Source: an uncultured Prevotella sp. (GTDB taxonomy: Bacteria > Bacteroidota > Bacteroidia > Bacteroidales > Bacteroidaceae). Taken from it: DNA of 33,535 nucleotides. Shown in pieces: positions 1 to 8,347 of this stretch. The notes under the pieces are model-generated. The model worked only from the letters and a program-made list of their open reading frames with translations, did not search any database and was not told where the DNA came from. How positions within the stretch are numbered: position 1 is the stretch's first letter; each line of letters starts with the position of its first letter. The translations under genes were made by a program, and so were the position numbers. The stretch spans positions 1 through 33,535 of the forward strand of contig CAMJGE010000023.1 in NCBI GenBank assembly GCA_946405145.1, read 5' to 3'.

Positions 1-9
1 AGAGTTCCT

Positions 10-33
10 AAAAAACTGCATTTAGCGTTTTTT
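10..33. terminator. Weak A/T-flanked hairpin, possible terminator of an upstream gene
   Basis: The arms AAAAAAC (10-16) and GTTTTTT (27-33) are perfect complements around a 10-nt loop that can add a GC/GC pair. An A-tract on one side and a T-tract on the other would allow termination in either direction. The gene it would serve lies outside the window, so this rests on shape alone. Confidence 0.35.
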
Positions 34-89
34 AATACAGAAGAAACATTTTTTTCGTCGGATTTTTCTTCCATTTCGTTTTTTTTCTG

Positions 90-97
90 TTACTTTG
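90..97 (+). promoter_or_regulatory. Probable -7 element of the galactose operon promoter
   Basis: TTACTTTG followed by C resembles the Bacteroidota -7 box TAnnTTTG with one mismatch. It sits 42 nt before the galM start. No good -33 TTTG was found at 19-21 bp, so the promoter may need an activator or may be placed slightly wrong. Confidence 0.5.
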
Positions 98-139
98 CAA
101 AAAATACGTAAAATACATAACTAAAAACATATTTAGTAT

Positions 140-1231
140 ATGGCAAATATCACAGAAACAGCGAATCTTTGTGGTCTGAAGAGAGAAAACTTCCAGACCA
201 CTATCAACGGTAAAAAGACCGATTTGTACATCCTGAGAAACCGTAAAGGTTATGAAGTTGCAATCTCCAATTATGGTGGTGCTATTTGTGCCATTATGGT
301 ACCAGGTAAAGACGGTCAAGTAGCTAACGTTATTCAGGGACACGACAGTATCCAGCAGCTCATGAGCGGCAACGAGCCCTACCTCTCAACCTTGATTGGT
401 CGTTGGGGCAACCGCATCTGCAAGGGTCAGTTCACCCTCAATGGTAAAGACTACCAGGTGGCTCTCAATGATGGTCCTAACCATCTTCATGGCGGTTCTG
501 TAGGTTTCAACGCCAAGGTATGGGACGCTCGTCAGATGGGACCTCGTGCTCTCGCTTTGCACCGCATCTCTTCTTACGGAGAGGAAGGTTACACTGGAGA
601 GTTGGACGTGACTGTTGAATTTACCTTTACCGATCAAAATGAACTGGTGATCGAATATCTGGCTACCACCAACAAGAAAACCATCGTAAATCTTACTCAT
701 CATGCTTTCTTCAGTCTTGCTGGCACAGCTGATCCCACTCCAACCATCGAGGATCAGATCTGTGAGATCAATGCAGACTTCTATCTGCCTACTGATGCCA
801 CCGCTATTCCTACCGGTGAGATCCTGAAGGTTGAAGGCACACCGTTCGACTTCCGTAAGCCTAAGACTTTCGGAAAGGAGATCAATGCTGACAACGAGCA
901 GATTAAGTTCGGACATGGCTATGACCATAACTATGTTCTGAATAAGAAAGAGGAAGGTGAATTGAGTTTTGCTGCAAGAATCACTGAGCCCAAGAGCGGT
1001 CGCACGCTGGAGTGCTACACTACTGAGCCTGGCATGCAGCTCTATACGGCTAACTTCGCTACAGGTTACAAGGGAGCTAACGGATGCACATTCCCCTATC
1101 GTTCAGCCGTATGTCTGGAGGCACAGCACTTCCCCGATACACCTAACCGCCCATACTTCCCAAGTGTTATTTTGAATCCTGGTCAGCGATACAAGCAGAA
1201 GACCATTTACAAGTTTGGTGTAGTAGAATAA
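140..1231 (+). CDS. galM: Cytosolic aldose 1-epimerase (galactose mutarotase)
   Basis: Interconverts alpha and beta anomers of D-galactose (and glucose), supplying the alpha form that galactokinase uses. The 363-residue length is normal for the family. Expected catalytic positions are visible: His117 in NHLHGG, His188 in NLTHHAFF, Asp262 in GYDHNY, and the catalytic base Glu327 in CLEAQHFPDTPN. There is no signal peptide, so it should act in the cytoplasm, unlike the second mutarotase in this window. It is the first gene of an operon with the MFS transporter (28-nt gap) and galK, which supports a galactose role. The ATG at 140 is used because the protein aligns as a full-length GalM from there and the promoter-like element is just upstream. 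Confidence 0.93.
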   Translation: MANITETANLCGLKRENFQTTINGKKTDLYILRNRKGYEVAISNYGGAICAIMVPGKDGQVANVIQGHDSIQQLMSGNEPYLSTLIGRWGNRICKGQFTLNGKDYQVALNDGPNHLHGGSVGFNAKVWDARQMGPRALALHRISSYGEEGYTGELDVTVEFTFTDQNELVIEYLATTNKKTIVNLTHHAFFSLAGTADPTPTIEDQICEINADFYLPTDATAIPTGEILKVEGTPFDFRKPKTFGKEINADNEQIKFGHGYDHNYVLNKKEEGELSFAARITEPKSGRTLECYTTEPGMQLYTANFATGYKGANGCTFPYRSAVCLEAQHFPDTPNRPYFPSVILNPGQRYKQKTIYKFGVVE

Positions 1232-1259
1232 CGATTTCATACATTATATATAATATAAT

Positions 1260-2582
1260 ATGAGTAATCAAAAACAAAACGGAAGCATCATTGCGATTAT
1301 CACAATGATGTTTCTTTATGCAATGATTTCGTTTGTAACGAATCTCGGTGCTCCTATTGGTGTTATCTGGAAGAATCAGCCTGAAATCGGCGGTTCTAAC
1401 GTTTTGGGCATCATGGGTAACTTCATGAACTTCTTTGCTTATCTGTTTATGGGTATCCCTGCAGGTAAAATGCTAACAAAGGTAGGATATAAGAAGACTG
1501 CTCTCATTGGTATCGCTGTTGGTTTCGTAGGTGTATTTATTCAGTTCTTGTCAGGATTCTCAGGTGGTATTCCTGGATTCTGCATCTATCTGTTTGGTGC
1601 ATTCATCTCTGGTTTCGCTGTATGTATCCTGAATACAGTAGTGAACCCGATGCTGAACTTACTAGGCGGTGGTGGTAATCGCGGAAACCAGCTAAACCTG
1701 ATTGGTGGTACATTGAACTCACTTGCAGGTACAATGACTCCAATGCTGGTAGGTGCACTTATCGGTACGGTGACTGCTTCTACTCAGATGGCCGATGTCA
1801 ATCTGGTGATGTATATCGCAATGACAGTCTTTGCTTGCGCTTTCGTTATTCTGATGTTTATTCCTATTCAGGATCCAGAACTTGGAAAAGTTACTGCTGA
1901 GACAAAGTTCGAGCACTCACCATGGTCCTTCCGTCACTGTCTGCTGGGTGTGATTGCCATCTTCGTTTATGTAGGTGTAGAGGTTGGTATTCCTGGTGGT
2001 TTGAACTTCTATCTGTCTGATACTTCAGCAAGCGGCGCATGGGAGAATCCTGAGGCTGTACTCAATGCTGCCACGATTGGTGGTGCAGTAGCTGCCATGT
2101 ATTGGTTGCTGATGTTGGTAGGCCGTATGATAGCAAGTGCCATAGGTGGTAAAGTGTCTTCTCGTCAGATGATGCTCTGTACTACCTTCATTGGAATGGT
2201 ACTGATCATTACAGCTATCCTCACTCCAAAGAGCGTAACTGCCACAATGCCATTGGTTAAGATTCTGGAAGGTTCAGTAGAGATGACGACTGTTCCTATG
2301 AGTGCACTCTTATTGGTGCTCTGCGGTCTCTGCACTTCCGTGATGTGGGCTTGCATCTTCAACCTAGCCACTGAGGGTCTTGGCAAATACACTGCTCAGG
2401 CTTCTGGTATCTTTATGATGATGGTTGTTGGTGGTGGTGTGCTGCCTGTAGTTCAGAACTTCTTTGCCGACATCATGGGCTACATGCCAAGTTACTTCAT
2501 TTATTTGATTGGAATGGCTTACATGTTCTATTATGCCCTCCTCGGTTGTAAGAACGTGAACAAGGACATCAAGGTTGATTGA
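1260..2582 (+). CDS. MFS sugar transporter, probably glucose/galactose uptake
   Basis: A 440-residue, very hydrophobic protein with about 12 membrane segments, consistent with the major facilitator superfamily. The cytoplasmic loop after the second segment contains GKMLTKVGYKKTA, in the usual MFS loop 2-3 position. It lies between galM and galK with gaps of 28 and 20 nt, so it very likely imports galactose and/or glucose across the inner membrane, probably by proton symport. Substrate assignment comes from context, not from residues I can read. Members of this type are often annotated as glucose/galactose or FHS-family transporters in Bacteroidales. Confidence 0.82.
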   Translation: MSNQKQNGSIIAIITMMFLYAMISFVTNLGAPIGVIWKNQPEIGGSNVLGIMGNFMNFFAYLFMGIPAGKMLTKVGYKKTALIGIAVGFVGVFIQFLSGFSGGIPGFCIYLFGAFISGFAVCILNTVVNPMLNLLGGGGNRGNQLNLIGGTLNSLAGTMTPMLVGALIGTVTASTQMADVNLVMYIAMTVFACAFVILMFIPIQDPELGKVTAETKFEHSPWSFRHCLLGVIAIFVYVGVEVGIPGGLNFYLSDTSASGAWENPEAVLNAATIGGAVAAMYWLLMLVGRMIASAIGGKVSSRQMMLCTTFIGMVLIITAILTPKSVTATMPLVKILEGSVEMTTVPMSALLLVLCGLCTSVMWACIFNLATEGLGKYTAQASGIFMMMVVGGGVLPVVQNFFADIMGYMPSYFIYLIGMAYMFYYALLGCKNVNKDIKVD

Positions 2583-2602
2583 TTATTTATAGAACATAGA
2601 TT

Positions 2603-3766
2603 ATGAATGTAGAATTTGTGAGAAGTCGCTTCATCAAGCACTTTGATGGAAAGACAGGTAATGTTTATGCATCTCCAGGACGTATCAACCTCATTGGTGA
2701 GCACACCGACTATAATGGAGGTTTTGTATTCCCTGGCGCTGTTGATAAAGGTGTCATGGCTGAAATGCGTGCCAACGGAACTGAAGATACTGTTATGGCT
2801 TATGCGATAGACCTGAAAGATCGCGTAGATTTCAAACTGAGTGATCCTAAAGGTCCTAAGGCCTCATGGGCACGTTATATCTATGGTATTGCACTGGAGA
2901 TAAAAAAGCTTGGTGTACCCGTAAAAGGTTTTAATATTGCCTTTGCCGGTGATGTACCCTTGGGAGCAGGCATGTCTTCCTCTGCCGCTATGGAGAGTTG
3001 CTTTGCATGCGGTTTGAACGACATCTTTGGTGAGAACAAGGTTTCTCAGTGGGATATGGTACTTGCTGGTCAGGCTACTGAGCACAACTACTGTGGTGTA
3101 AACTGCGGTATCATGGATCAGTTTGCTTCTGTCTTTGGCAAGGCAGGATGTCTGATGCGCCTTGACTGCCGCAGCCGTGAGTTCGAATACTTCCCATTCA
3201 AACCCGATGGTTATCGCCTGGTATTGCTCGATTCAGTTGTTAAACATCAGTTGGCAGGTTCACCCTACAACGATCGCCGCAACAGCTGTGAGAATGTGGT
3301 AAAGCACATTCAAGCTAAGCATCCGGAGGGCAAATTCGAGACACTTCGCGACTGCACATGGGAACAGCTTGACGAGGTTCGCGCTGAGGTAGGCGAAGAA
3401 GACTACAAGCGTGCCAAGTTCGTGCTCGGCGAGAAAGACCGTGTATTAGCAGTCTGCGACGCTTTGAATGAAGGTGACTACGAAAAGGTTGGAGAGATGA
3501 TGTACAAGACTCACGAAGGTCTGTCAAAGGACTATGAGGTATCTTGCGAAGAACTTGACTTCCTGAACGAAGTTGCTAAGGAGAATGGTGTGACAGGCTC
3601 ACGAATTATGGGTGGTGGATTTGGTGGTTGCACTATTAACCTCGTACGCAATGATCTCTACAGCAAATTCATTGCTGATGCCAAGAAACGCTTCAACGAA
3701 AAGTATGGGCATGAGCCAAAGGTCTATGATGTTATCATCGGTGACGGTTCACGAAGAATTTGCTAA
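2603..3766 (+). CDS. galK: Galactokinase
   Basis: Phosphorylates alpha-D-galactose with ATP to galactose 1-phosphate, the first committed step of the Leloir pathway. It is a GHMP-family kinase of 387 residues, normal length. The galactokinase signature GRINLIGEHTDYNGG is near residue 27, the GHMP ATP-binding loop PLGAGMSSSAAME is near residue 117, and the C-terminal GGGFGGCTINLV motif is present. It closes the galM-transporter-galK unit and is followed by a strong hairpin terminator. galT and galE are not in this window, so the rest of the pathway must be elsewhere. Confidence 0.96.
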   Translation: MNVEFVRSRFIKHFDGKTGNVYASPGRINLIGEHTDYNGGFVFPGAVDKGVMAEMRANGTEDTVMAYAIDLKDRVDFKLSDPKGPKASWARYIYGIALEIKKLGVPVKGFNIAFAGDVPLGAGMSSSAAMESCFACGLNDIFGENKVSQWDMVLAGQATEHNYCGVNCGIMDQFASVFGKAGCLMRLDCRSREFEYFPFKPDGYRLVLLDSVVKHQLAGSPYNDRRNSCENVVKHIQAKHPEGKFETLRDCTWEQLDEVRAEVGEEDYKRAKFVLGEKDRVLAVCDALNEGDYEKVGEMMYKTHEGLSKDYEVSCEELDFLNEVAKENGVTGSRIMGGGFGGCTINLVRNDLYSKFIADAKKRFNEKYGHEPKVYDVIIGDGSRRIC

Positions 3767-3778
3767 CTCAGAAACTAC

Positions 3779-3802
3779 ATAAACACCACTTTTAGTGTTT
3801 AT
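3779..3802. promoter_or_regulatory. Inverted repeat ahead of the arabinose operon, candidate AraR operator
   Basis: ATAAACAC (3779-3786) and GTGTTTAT (3795-3802) are perfect 8-bp arms around CACTTTTA. Inside lies a second perfect dyad, CACT-TTT-AGTG (3787-3797). The site lies between galK and the first gene of the arabinose operon, where a regulator site is expected. Assignment to AraR is an inference from position. The site could also form a weak hairpin after galK. Confidence 0.45.
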
Positions 3803-3813
3803 ATAAGTTAAAT

Positions 3814-3858
3814 AATGGTGGCAAAGTGTAAAATTTACACTCTTGCCACCATTTTTTT
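3814..3858 (+). terminator. Strong terminator of the galactose operon, a near-perfect 40-nt palindrome
   Basis: Arms AATGGTGGCAA (3814-3824) and TTGCCACCATT (3843-3853) flank a 17-nt odd-centred perfect palindrome (3825-3841) plus one unpaired C. The two dyads together give a stem of about 19 bp with almost no loop, followed by a T7 run (3852-3858). As RNA it is a classic intrinsic terminator for galK. As DNA, its inner palindrome could also bind a dimeric regulator of the downstream arabinose operon. Confidence 0.8.
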
Positions 3859-3911
3859 CTATTTTTACTTGCAATATTGATATATATATTGTAATTTTAC
3901 ACCCAAAATAA

Positions 3912-3925
3912 TGACATATATCAAA
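3912..3925. promoter_or_regulatory. FNR/CRP-like palindrome upstream of the arabinose operon
   Basis: TGACATATATCAAA contains the dyad TGA-CATATA-TCA, close to the FNR-type half sites TTGAT/ATCAA. It lies 22 nt before the lipoprotein mutarotase start. The same 14-mer occurs at 31522-31535 before the FMN-binding protein gene. The match is short and AT-rich, so confidence is limited. Confidence 0.35.
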
Positions 3926-3947
3926 AAACAACTAAAAACAAGTAAAA

Positions 3948-5126
3948 ATGAAAGTACTAAAAACAATTGTTTGGGGAATGAGTGCAGTTGCATTACTATT
4001 CTCATGTGCAGGTAGCCCAAAGGCACCGCAGTTAACAGTATCTGGACTTGATGCAGCAAAGTTCGACACAACTATCAACAACATGCCTGTCAAGCTTTAC
4101 ACACTGAAGAATGCCAATGGTATGGAGGTTTGCATCACTAACTATGGCGGACGTATTGTATCCCTCTGTGTTCCTGACAAGGATGGTAAGCCAACCGATG
4201 TCGTGCTCGGCTTTGACAACATTGCCCAGTATGCCGACACCATCAACACACCTTCAGATTACGGTTCAAGTGTTGGTCGTTATGCAAATCGTATTAAAGA
4301 CGGTAAGTTTACACTCAACGAAAAAGAATACCAATTAAAAAAGAACGATGGTCCTAACTGTCTTCACGGCGGTGGTAATACAGGTTGGATGCATCAGGTA
4401 TATGAGGCTGAGCAAATTGGTGATTCCATCCTGAAACTGACAATTGTTGGCAAGGATGGTGAGAACGGATTCCCTGGCAAAATCATGGCCGTTACTACCT
4501 ATAAGATCACAGCTGACAATGTGCTTGACATGACATGGGAGGCAGAAACTGAAAAGCCTACCATCATCAACCAGACCAATCACAACTACTATAATTTGAG
4601 TGGTGATTTCTCACAGCCTGGCTATGATATGGTGCTTTATGTAAATGCCGACACCTTCACTCCAAGTGACAAGCTCTATATCCCGACAGGTGAGATAAAG
4701 TCTGTCGAAGGCACACCTATGGACTTCCGTACTCCACACGCTGTCGGCGACAGTATTCATTCAGATTTTGACCAGATTCAGAATGCAACAGGTTATGATC
4801 ACAACTTCTGCCTGAACACCTATAAGAATGGTAAGGGTGACGACACACAGGTTTGTGCAAGTCTCTACTCACCTAAGACAGGTATCTTCATGGAGATGTT
4901 TACCAACGAGCCTGGTGTGCAAGTATATAGTGGAAACTTCCAGGGTGTAGGTCCAGATGCCAAGATTGCACGCAAGCATGGTCTCACCTACCCTAAGCAC
5001 GTAAGCGTTTGCTTGGAGAGCCAAAAATATCCTGATTCTCCCAATCACCCAGACTGGGTACAGCCCATACTGAACCCTGGTGAGAAGTACTATAGCCACG
5101 CAACTTATAAGTTTTCTATCAAATAA
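3948..5126 (+). CDS. Lipoprotein aldose 1-epimerase, first gene of the arabinose operon
   Basis: A second GalM-family mutarotase of 392 residues. It begins with a lipoprotein signal, MKVLKTIVWGMSAVALLFSC, with the lipidated Cys at residue 20, so it is expected to be anchored outside the cytoplasm. Catalytic motifs are kept: NDGPNCLHGG, NQTNHNYYNL, GYDHNFCLN and CLESQKYPDSPN, the last carrying the Glu base. It leads a run of nine same-strand genes for L-arabinose use. It probably equilibrates arabinose anomers (or other sugars) in the periplasm before uptake by the symporter 30 nt downstream. It is clearly a separate paralogue from the cytosolic GalM at 140-1231. Confidence 0.9.
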   Translation: MKVLKTIVWGMSAVALLFSCAGSPKAPQLTVSGLDAAKFDTTINNMPVKLYTLKNANGMEVCITNYGGRIVSLCVPDKDGKPTDVVLGFDNIAQYADTINTPSDYGSSVGRYANRIKDGKFTLNEKEYQLKKNDGPNCLHGGGNTGWMHQVYEAEQIGDSILKLTIVGKDGENGFPGKIMAVTTYKITADNVLDMTWEAETEKPTIINQTNHNYYNLSGDFSQPGYDMVLYVNADTFTPSDKLYIPTGEIKSVEGTPMDFRTPHAVGDSIHSDFDQIQNATGYDHNFCLNTYKNGKGDDTQVCASLYSPKTGIFMEMFTNEPGVQVYSGNFQGVGPDAKIARKHGLTYPKHVSVCLESQKYPDSPNHPDWVQPILNPGEKYYSHATYKFSIK

Positions 5127-5156
5127 TTACTAACACTAATATTAAATCAAAAAACA

Positions 5157-6902
5157 ATGAATTGGAGTTCTAATGAATTTATCTGGCTCGATTGGGTGGT
5201 ACTCATCGTTGGCCTTTGTGGAGTGGTGGCTGCTGTATGGTACGCCATCTGGAAAGACAAGAAAGCCCAACAGGGCGAAGACTCTTCTGCTTACCTCTTT
5301 GGTAAGGGTGAGCCTTGGTACGTAATCGGTATGGCGATTTTCGCTGCCAACATCGGATCTGAGCACCTGGTAGGTCTCGCCGGTACTGGTGCTAAGGATG
5401 GCGTAGGTATGGCTCACTGGGAGATGCAGGGATGGATGATCTTGATTCTCGGATGGCTCTTCGTACCATTCTATCAGCTGCTTATCAACAAGATGGGTAA
5501 GATTATTACCATGCCTGACTTCCTGAAGTTCCGCTACACTCAGCGTACAGGTTCATGGTTGTCAATCATCACCTTGGTTGCTTATGTGCTTACTAAAGTA
5601 TCAGTAACAGCCTTTACTGGTGGTATATTCTTCAAGTACCTCCTTGGCATTCCTTTCTGGTATGGCGCTATCGGTCTTATTGCTATTACTGCCGTATTCA
5701 CTGTATTCGGTGGTATGAAAGGTGTAATGACACTGTCTTCTATCCAGACACCTATTCTTATTATAGGTTCGTTCCTCGTACTCTTCCTTGGTCTTTCCGC
5801 ACTTGGTGATGGCAGTATCACTCAGGGTTGGACCAACATGATGGCAGCATGTAACGCCGCACATGATGGATTTGGAACCACACATATGTTCCATACAGAT
5901 CCGGGTGACCCGATGTATCCGCAGTTCCCTGGTTACGTTGTATTCCTCGGTGCTTCTATTATCGGTTTCTGGTACTGGTGTACTGACCAGCACATTGTTC
6001 AGCGTGTACTCGGTCAGGTACCTGGTGAGGACAACAAGGTGGTGATGGCTCGTGCACGTCGTGGTACTATTGCTGCAGGTTTCTTCAAGATCCTCCCCTG
6101 CTTCATGTTCCTGATTCCAGGTATGATCGCCTATGCCCTCTCACTGAAAACGGGTAGCGGTATCGAAATGGATATCACCAACCACGAGTCAACCGACGGT
6201 GCCTTCGCCATGATGGTGAAGAACATTCTGCCTGCTGGTATTAAGGGTATTGTGACAATCGGTTTCGTATGCGCCCTCGTAGCATCTCTGGCAGCTTTCT
6301 TCAACTCTTGCGCTACCCTCTTCACTGAGGACTTCTACAAGCCTATGAAGAAAGGTATGAGCGAGGCTCACTACGTATTCGTAGGTCGTATGGCAACGGT
6401 TGTTGTTGTACTTCTGGGTCTGGCTTGGATGCCTATTATGATGAACATGGGTAACCTCTATAGTTATCTGCAGGATATCCAGTCACTTATTGCACCTGCA
6501 ATGGTAGCAGTCTTCACCTTGGGTATCTTCTCTAAGAAGATTACACCAAAGGCTGGTGAGTGGGGCCTTATTGGCGGCTTCCTCATCGGTATGGTTCGTC
6601 TGATTACCAATGTAGTTACTGATTCAGGTAAGGCCGTTATGGATGGCGCCTTCTGGGATGCAACCTCATGGTTCTGGCAAACCAACTGGCTCATTTTTGA
6701 GTGCTGGCTGCTTGTAGTTATCATTATTCTGATGGTGGTTGTCAGCTGCTTCACACCTGCACCTTCAAAAGAGCAGGTTGATGCCATCACCTTTACACCG
6801 GAGTTCAAGAAGAGCATTCGTGAAAGCTGGGGCGTATGGGATATTGTTGGCACACTGGTAGTTGTCGGCCTCGTTAGCTGTTTCTACGCATATTTCTGGT
6901 AA
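5157..6902 (+). CDS. Sodium:solute symporter (SSS family), likely L-arabinose transporter
   Basis: A 581-residue inner membrane protein of the sodium/glucose cotransporter family. The N-terminal part has the SSS-like segments PWYVIGMAIFAANIGSEHLVG and WEMQGW. Many hydrophobic segments follow, and a final membrane helix ends near the C-terminus. The length fits the SGLT-like branch of 13-15 segments. It lies directly after the lipoprotein mutarotase and 18 nt before the AraR-like regulator, so arabinose is the most likely substrate. This is a context inference. No distinct substrate-binding residues were assigned. Confidence 0.85.
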   Translation: MNWSSNEFIWLDWVVLIVGLCGVVAAVWYAIWKDKKAQQGEDSSAYLFGKGEPWYVIGMAIFAANIGSEHLVGLAGTGAKDGVGMAHWEMQGWMILILGWLFVPFYQLLINKMGKIITMPDFLKFRYTQRTGSWLSIITLVAYVLTKVSVTAFTGGIFFKYLLGIPFWYGAIGLIAITAVFTVFGGMKGVMTLSSIQTPILIIGSFLVLFLGLSALGDGSITQGWTNMMAACNAAHDGFGTTHMFHTDPGDPMYPQFPGYVVFLGASIIGFWYWCTDQHIVQRVLGQVPGEDNKVVMARARRGTIAAGFFKILPCFMFLIPGMIAYALSLKTGSGIEMDITNHESTDGAFAMMVKNILPAGIKGIVTIGFVCALVASLAAFFNSCATLFTEDFYKPMKKGMSEAHYVFVGRMATVVVVLLGLAWMPIMMNMGNLYSYLQDIQSLIAPAMVAVFTLGIFSKKITPKAGEWGLIGGFLIGMVRLITNVVTDSGKAVMDGAFWDATSWFWQTNWLIFECWLLVVIIILMVVVSCFTPAPSKEQVDAITFTPEFKKSIRESWGVWDIVGTLVVVGLVSCFYAYFW

Positions 6903-6920
6903 AAAACAAAATAAAAAAAC

Positions 6921-7595
6921 ATGACTTATTACAACGAGCATTCCAAAGTCTGGCTGTCTGTTGACTGTATCATTTTCGGCTTTGACGAAGGAAAGTTAAA
7001 GATCCTGATTGGTAAACGCAAGATGGATCCAGGACGCGGCGAATGGAGCCTCTACGGAGGCTTCGTTGGCAGCGAAGAGAGTGTTGACGAGGCTGCCTCA
7101 CGGACTCTTTTCGAACTAACTGGTCTGCGTAATCTGTTTATGCGCCAAGTTGGTGCTTTCGGTAAAGTGGATCGTGACCCAGGCGAGCGTGTGGTTTCTA
7201 TCGCTTATTATGCCCTGATCAATGTCAATGAGTATGATGAGGCACTCCGCCAGGCTCATGGGCAGATATGGGTAGATGTCAACGAGATTCCACAGCTTTA
7301 TTCCGATCATAACGAAATGGTGAAGAAAGCCCGAAAGATGATGCAACAGAAACTGGCTCAGGAGCCTGTAGGTTTCCGCCTGCTCCCAAGTCTTTTCACG
7401 CTTACACAACTTCAGAAGCTTTATGAGGCTGTGAAAGGTGAAGTCATCGACAAACGCAACTTCCGTAAGCGCATCAAGGAGATGGACTTCATTGAGAAGA
7501 CCGAGTTGATTGACAAGACTAGTTCAAAACGTGGAGCGTACCTATATCGTTTTAATAAAAGAATGTATAACGAAGATCCAAATTTTAAATTATAA
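6921..7595 (+). CDS. araR: Nudix-related transcriptional regulator of arabinose use (AraR type)
   Basis: A 224-residue regulator. Residues 1-140 form a Nudix fold and the rest a winged-helix DNA-binding part ([23 protein letters not shown] around 187-210). The Nudix box, spanning residues 47-69, keeps Gly47, Glu53, Arg61, Glu65 and Gly68. Two catalytic glutamates are replaced, by Thr62 and Leu66, so hydrolase activity should be lost and the domain should act as a sensor. This matches the established Bacteroides Nudix-family arabinose repressor that responds to L-arabinose. It is encoded inside its own target operon, between transporter and araD, implying autoregulation. Candidate operators lie at 3779-3802 and 3825-3841. 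Confidence 0.9.
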   Translation: MTYYNEHSKVWLSVDCIIFGFDEGKLKILIGKRKMDPGRGEWSLYGGFVGSEESVDEAASRTLFELTGLRNLFMRQVGAFGKVDRDPGERVVSIAYYALINVNEYDEALRQAHGQIWVDVNEIPQLYSDHNEMVKKARKMMQQKLAQEPVGFRLLPSLFTLTQLQKLYEAVKGEVIDKRNFRKRIKEMDFIEKTELIDKTSSKRGAYLYRFNKRMYNEDPNFKL

Positions 7596-7600
7596 CAACA

Positions 7601-8311
7601 ATGTTAGAAGAACTGAAAGAAAAAGTATTCAAGGCCAATCTTGACCTTGTAAGACAAGGCCTTGTTATCTTTACATGGGGTAATGTATCCGGCATTGACC
7701 GCGAGAAAGGCCTGGTAGTCATCAAGCCCTCTGGTGTGGATTATGATGTTATGAAAGCCAGCGACATGGTAGTAGTTGATCTCAATACAGGTGAAGTTGT
7801 TGATGGTGAACTGAATCCCTCATCCGACACACCTACACACCTTGTCCTCTATAAGGCATTCCCCAATATTCAAGGTGTAGTACACACCCACTCTACCTAT
7901 GCTACAGCTTTTGCACAGGCAGGTCGCGATATTCCCAACATCGGCACCACACATGCCGACTATTTCTACCAGGATATCCCCTGCACACGTGATATGACAG
8001 AGGCTGAAGTGAAAGGCAATTATGAATTGGAGACGGGTAATGTCATTGTGGATGAGATTCTGAACATCCGTAAGATCAACCCAGACCACACACCTGCTGT
8101 TTTGGTTAAGAATCATGGTCCATTCTCATGGGGAACTTCTCCCGACAATGCCGTCTATAACGCAAAGGTTATGGAACAGTGTGCCAAGATGGCGTTTGTA
8201 TCTTTCTCTGTCAATCCGAACACCACAATGAATCCGTTACTTGTGGAGAAGCACTATATGCGTAAGCATGGTCCTAATGCTTACTATGGACAAAAAGGAC
8301 AGAAACATTAA
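7601..8311 (+). CDS. araD: L-ribulose-5-phosphate 4-epimerase
   Basis: Converts L-ribulose 5-phosphate to D-xylulose 5-phosphate, the exit of the arabinose pathway. It is a class II aldolase/adducin-fold zinc enzyme of 236 residues, normal length. Key stretches are WGNVSG and KPSGVDYD (phosphate binding) and [14 protein letters not shown] supplies two zinc histidines, and KNHGPFSWG carries a further His. It starts 5 nt after the araR stop codon, so the two are probably translationally linked. Order araR-araD-araA-kinase is a coherent arabinose catabolic block. Confidence 0.95.
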   Translation: MLEELKEKVFKANLDLVRQGLVIFTWGNVSGIDREKGLVVIKPSGVDYDVMKASDMVVVDLNTGEVVDGELNPSSDTPTHLVLYKAFPNIQGVVHTHSTYATAFAQAGRDIPNIGTTHADYFYQDIPCTRDMTEAEVKGNYELETGNVIVDEILNIRKINPDHTPAVLVKNHGPFSWGTSPDNAVYNAKVMEQCAKMAFVSFSVNPNTTMNPLLVEKHYMRKHGPNAYYGQKGQKH

Positions 8312-8347
8312 TAAAAAAGTGATATAAACTTAAAACGTACAACTATT

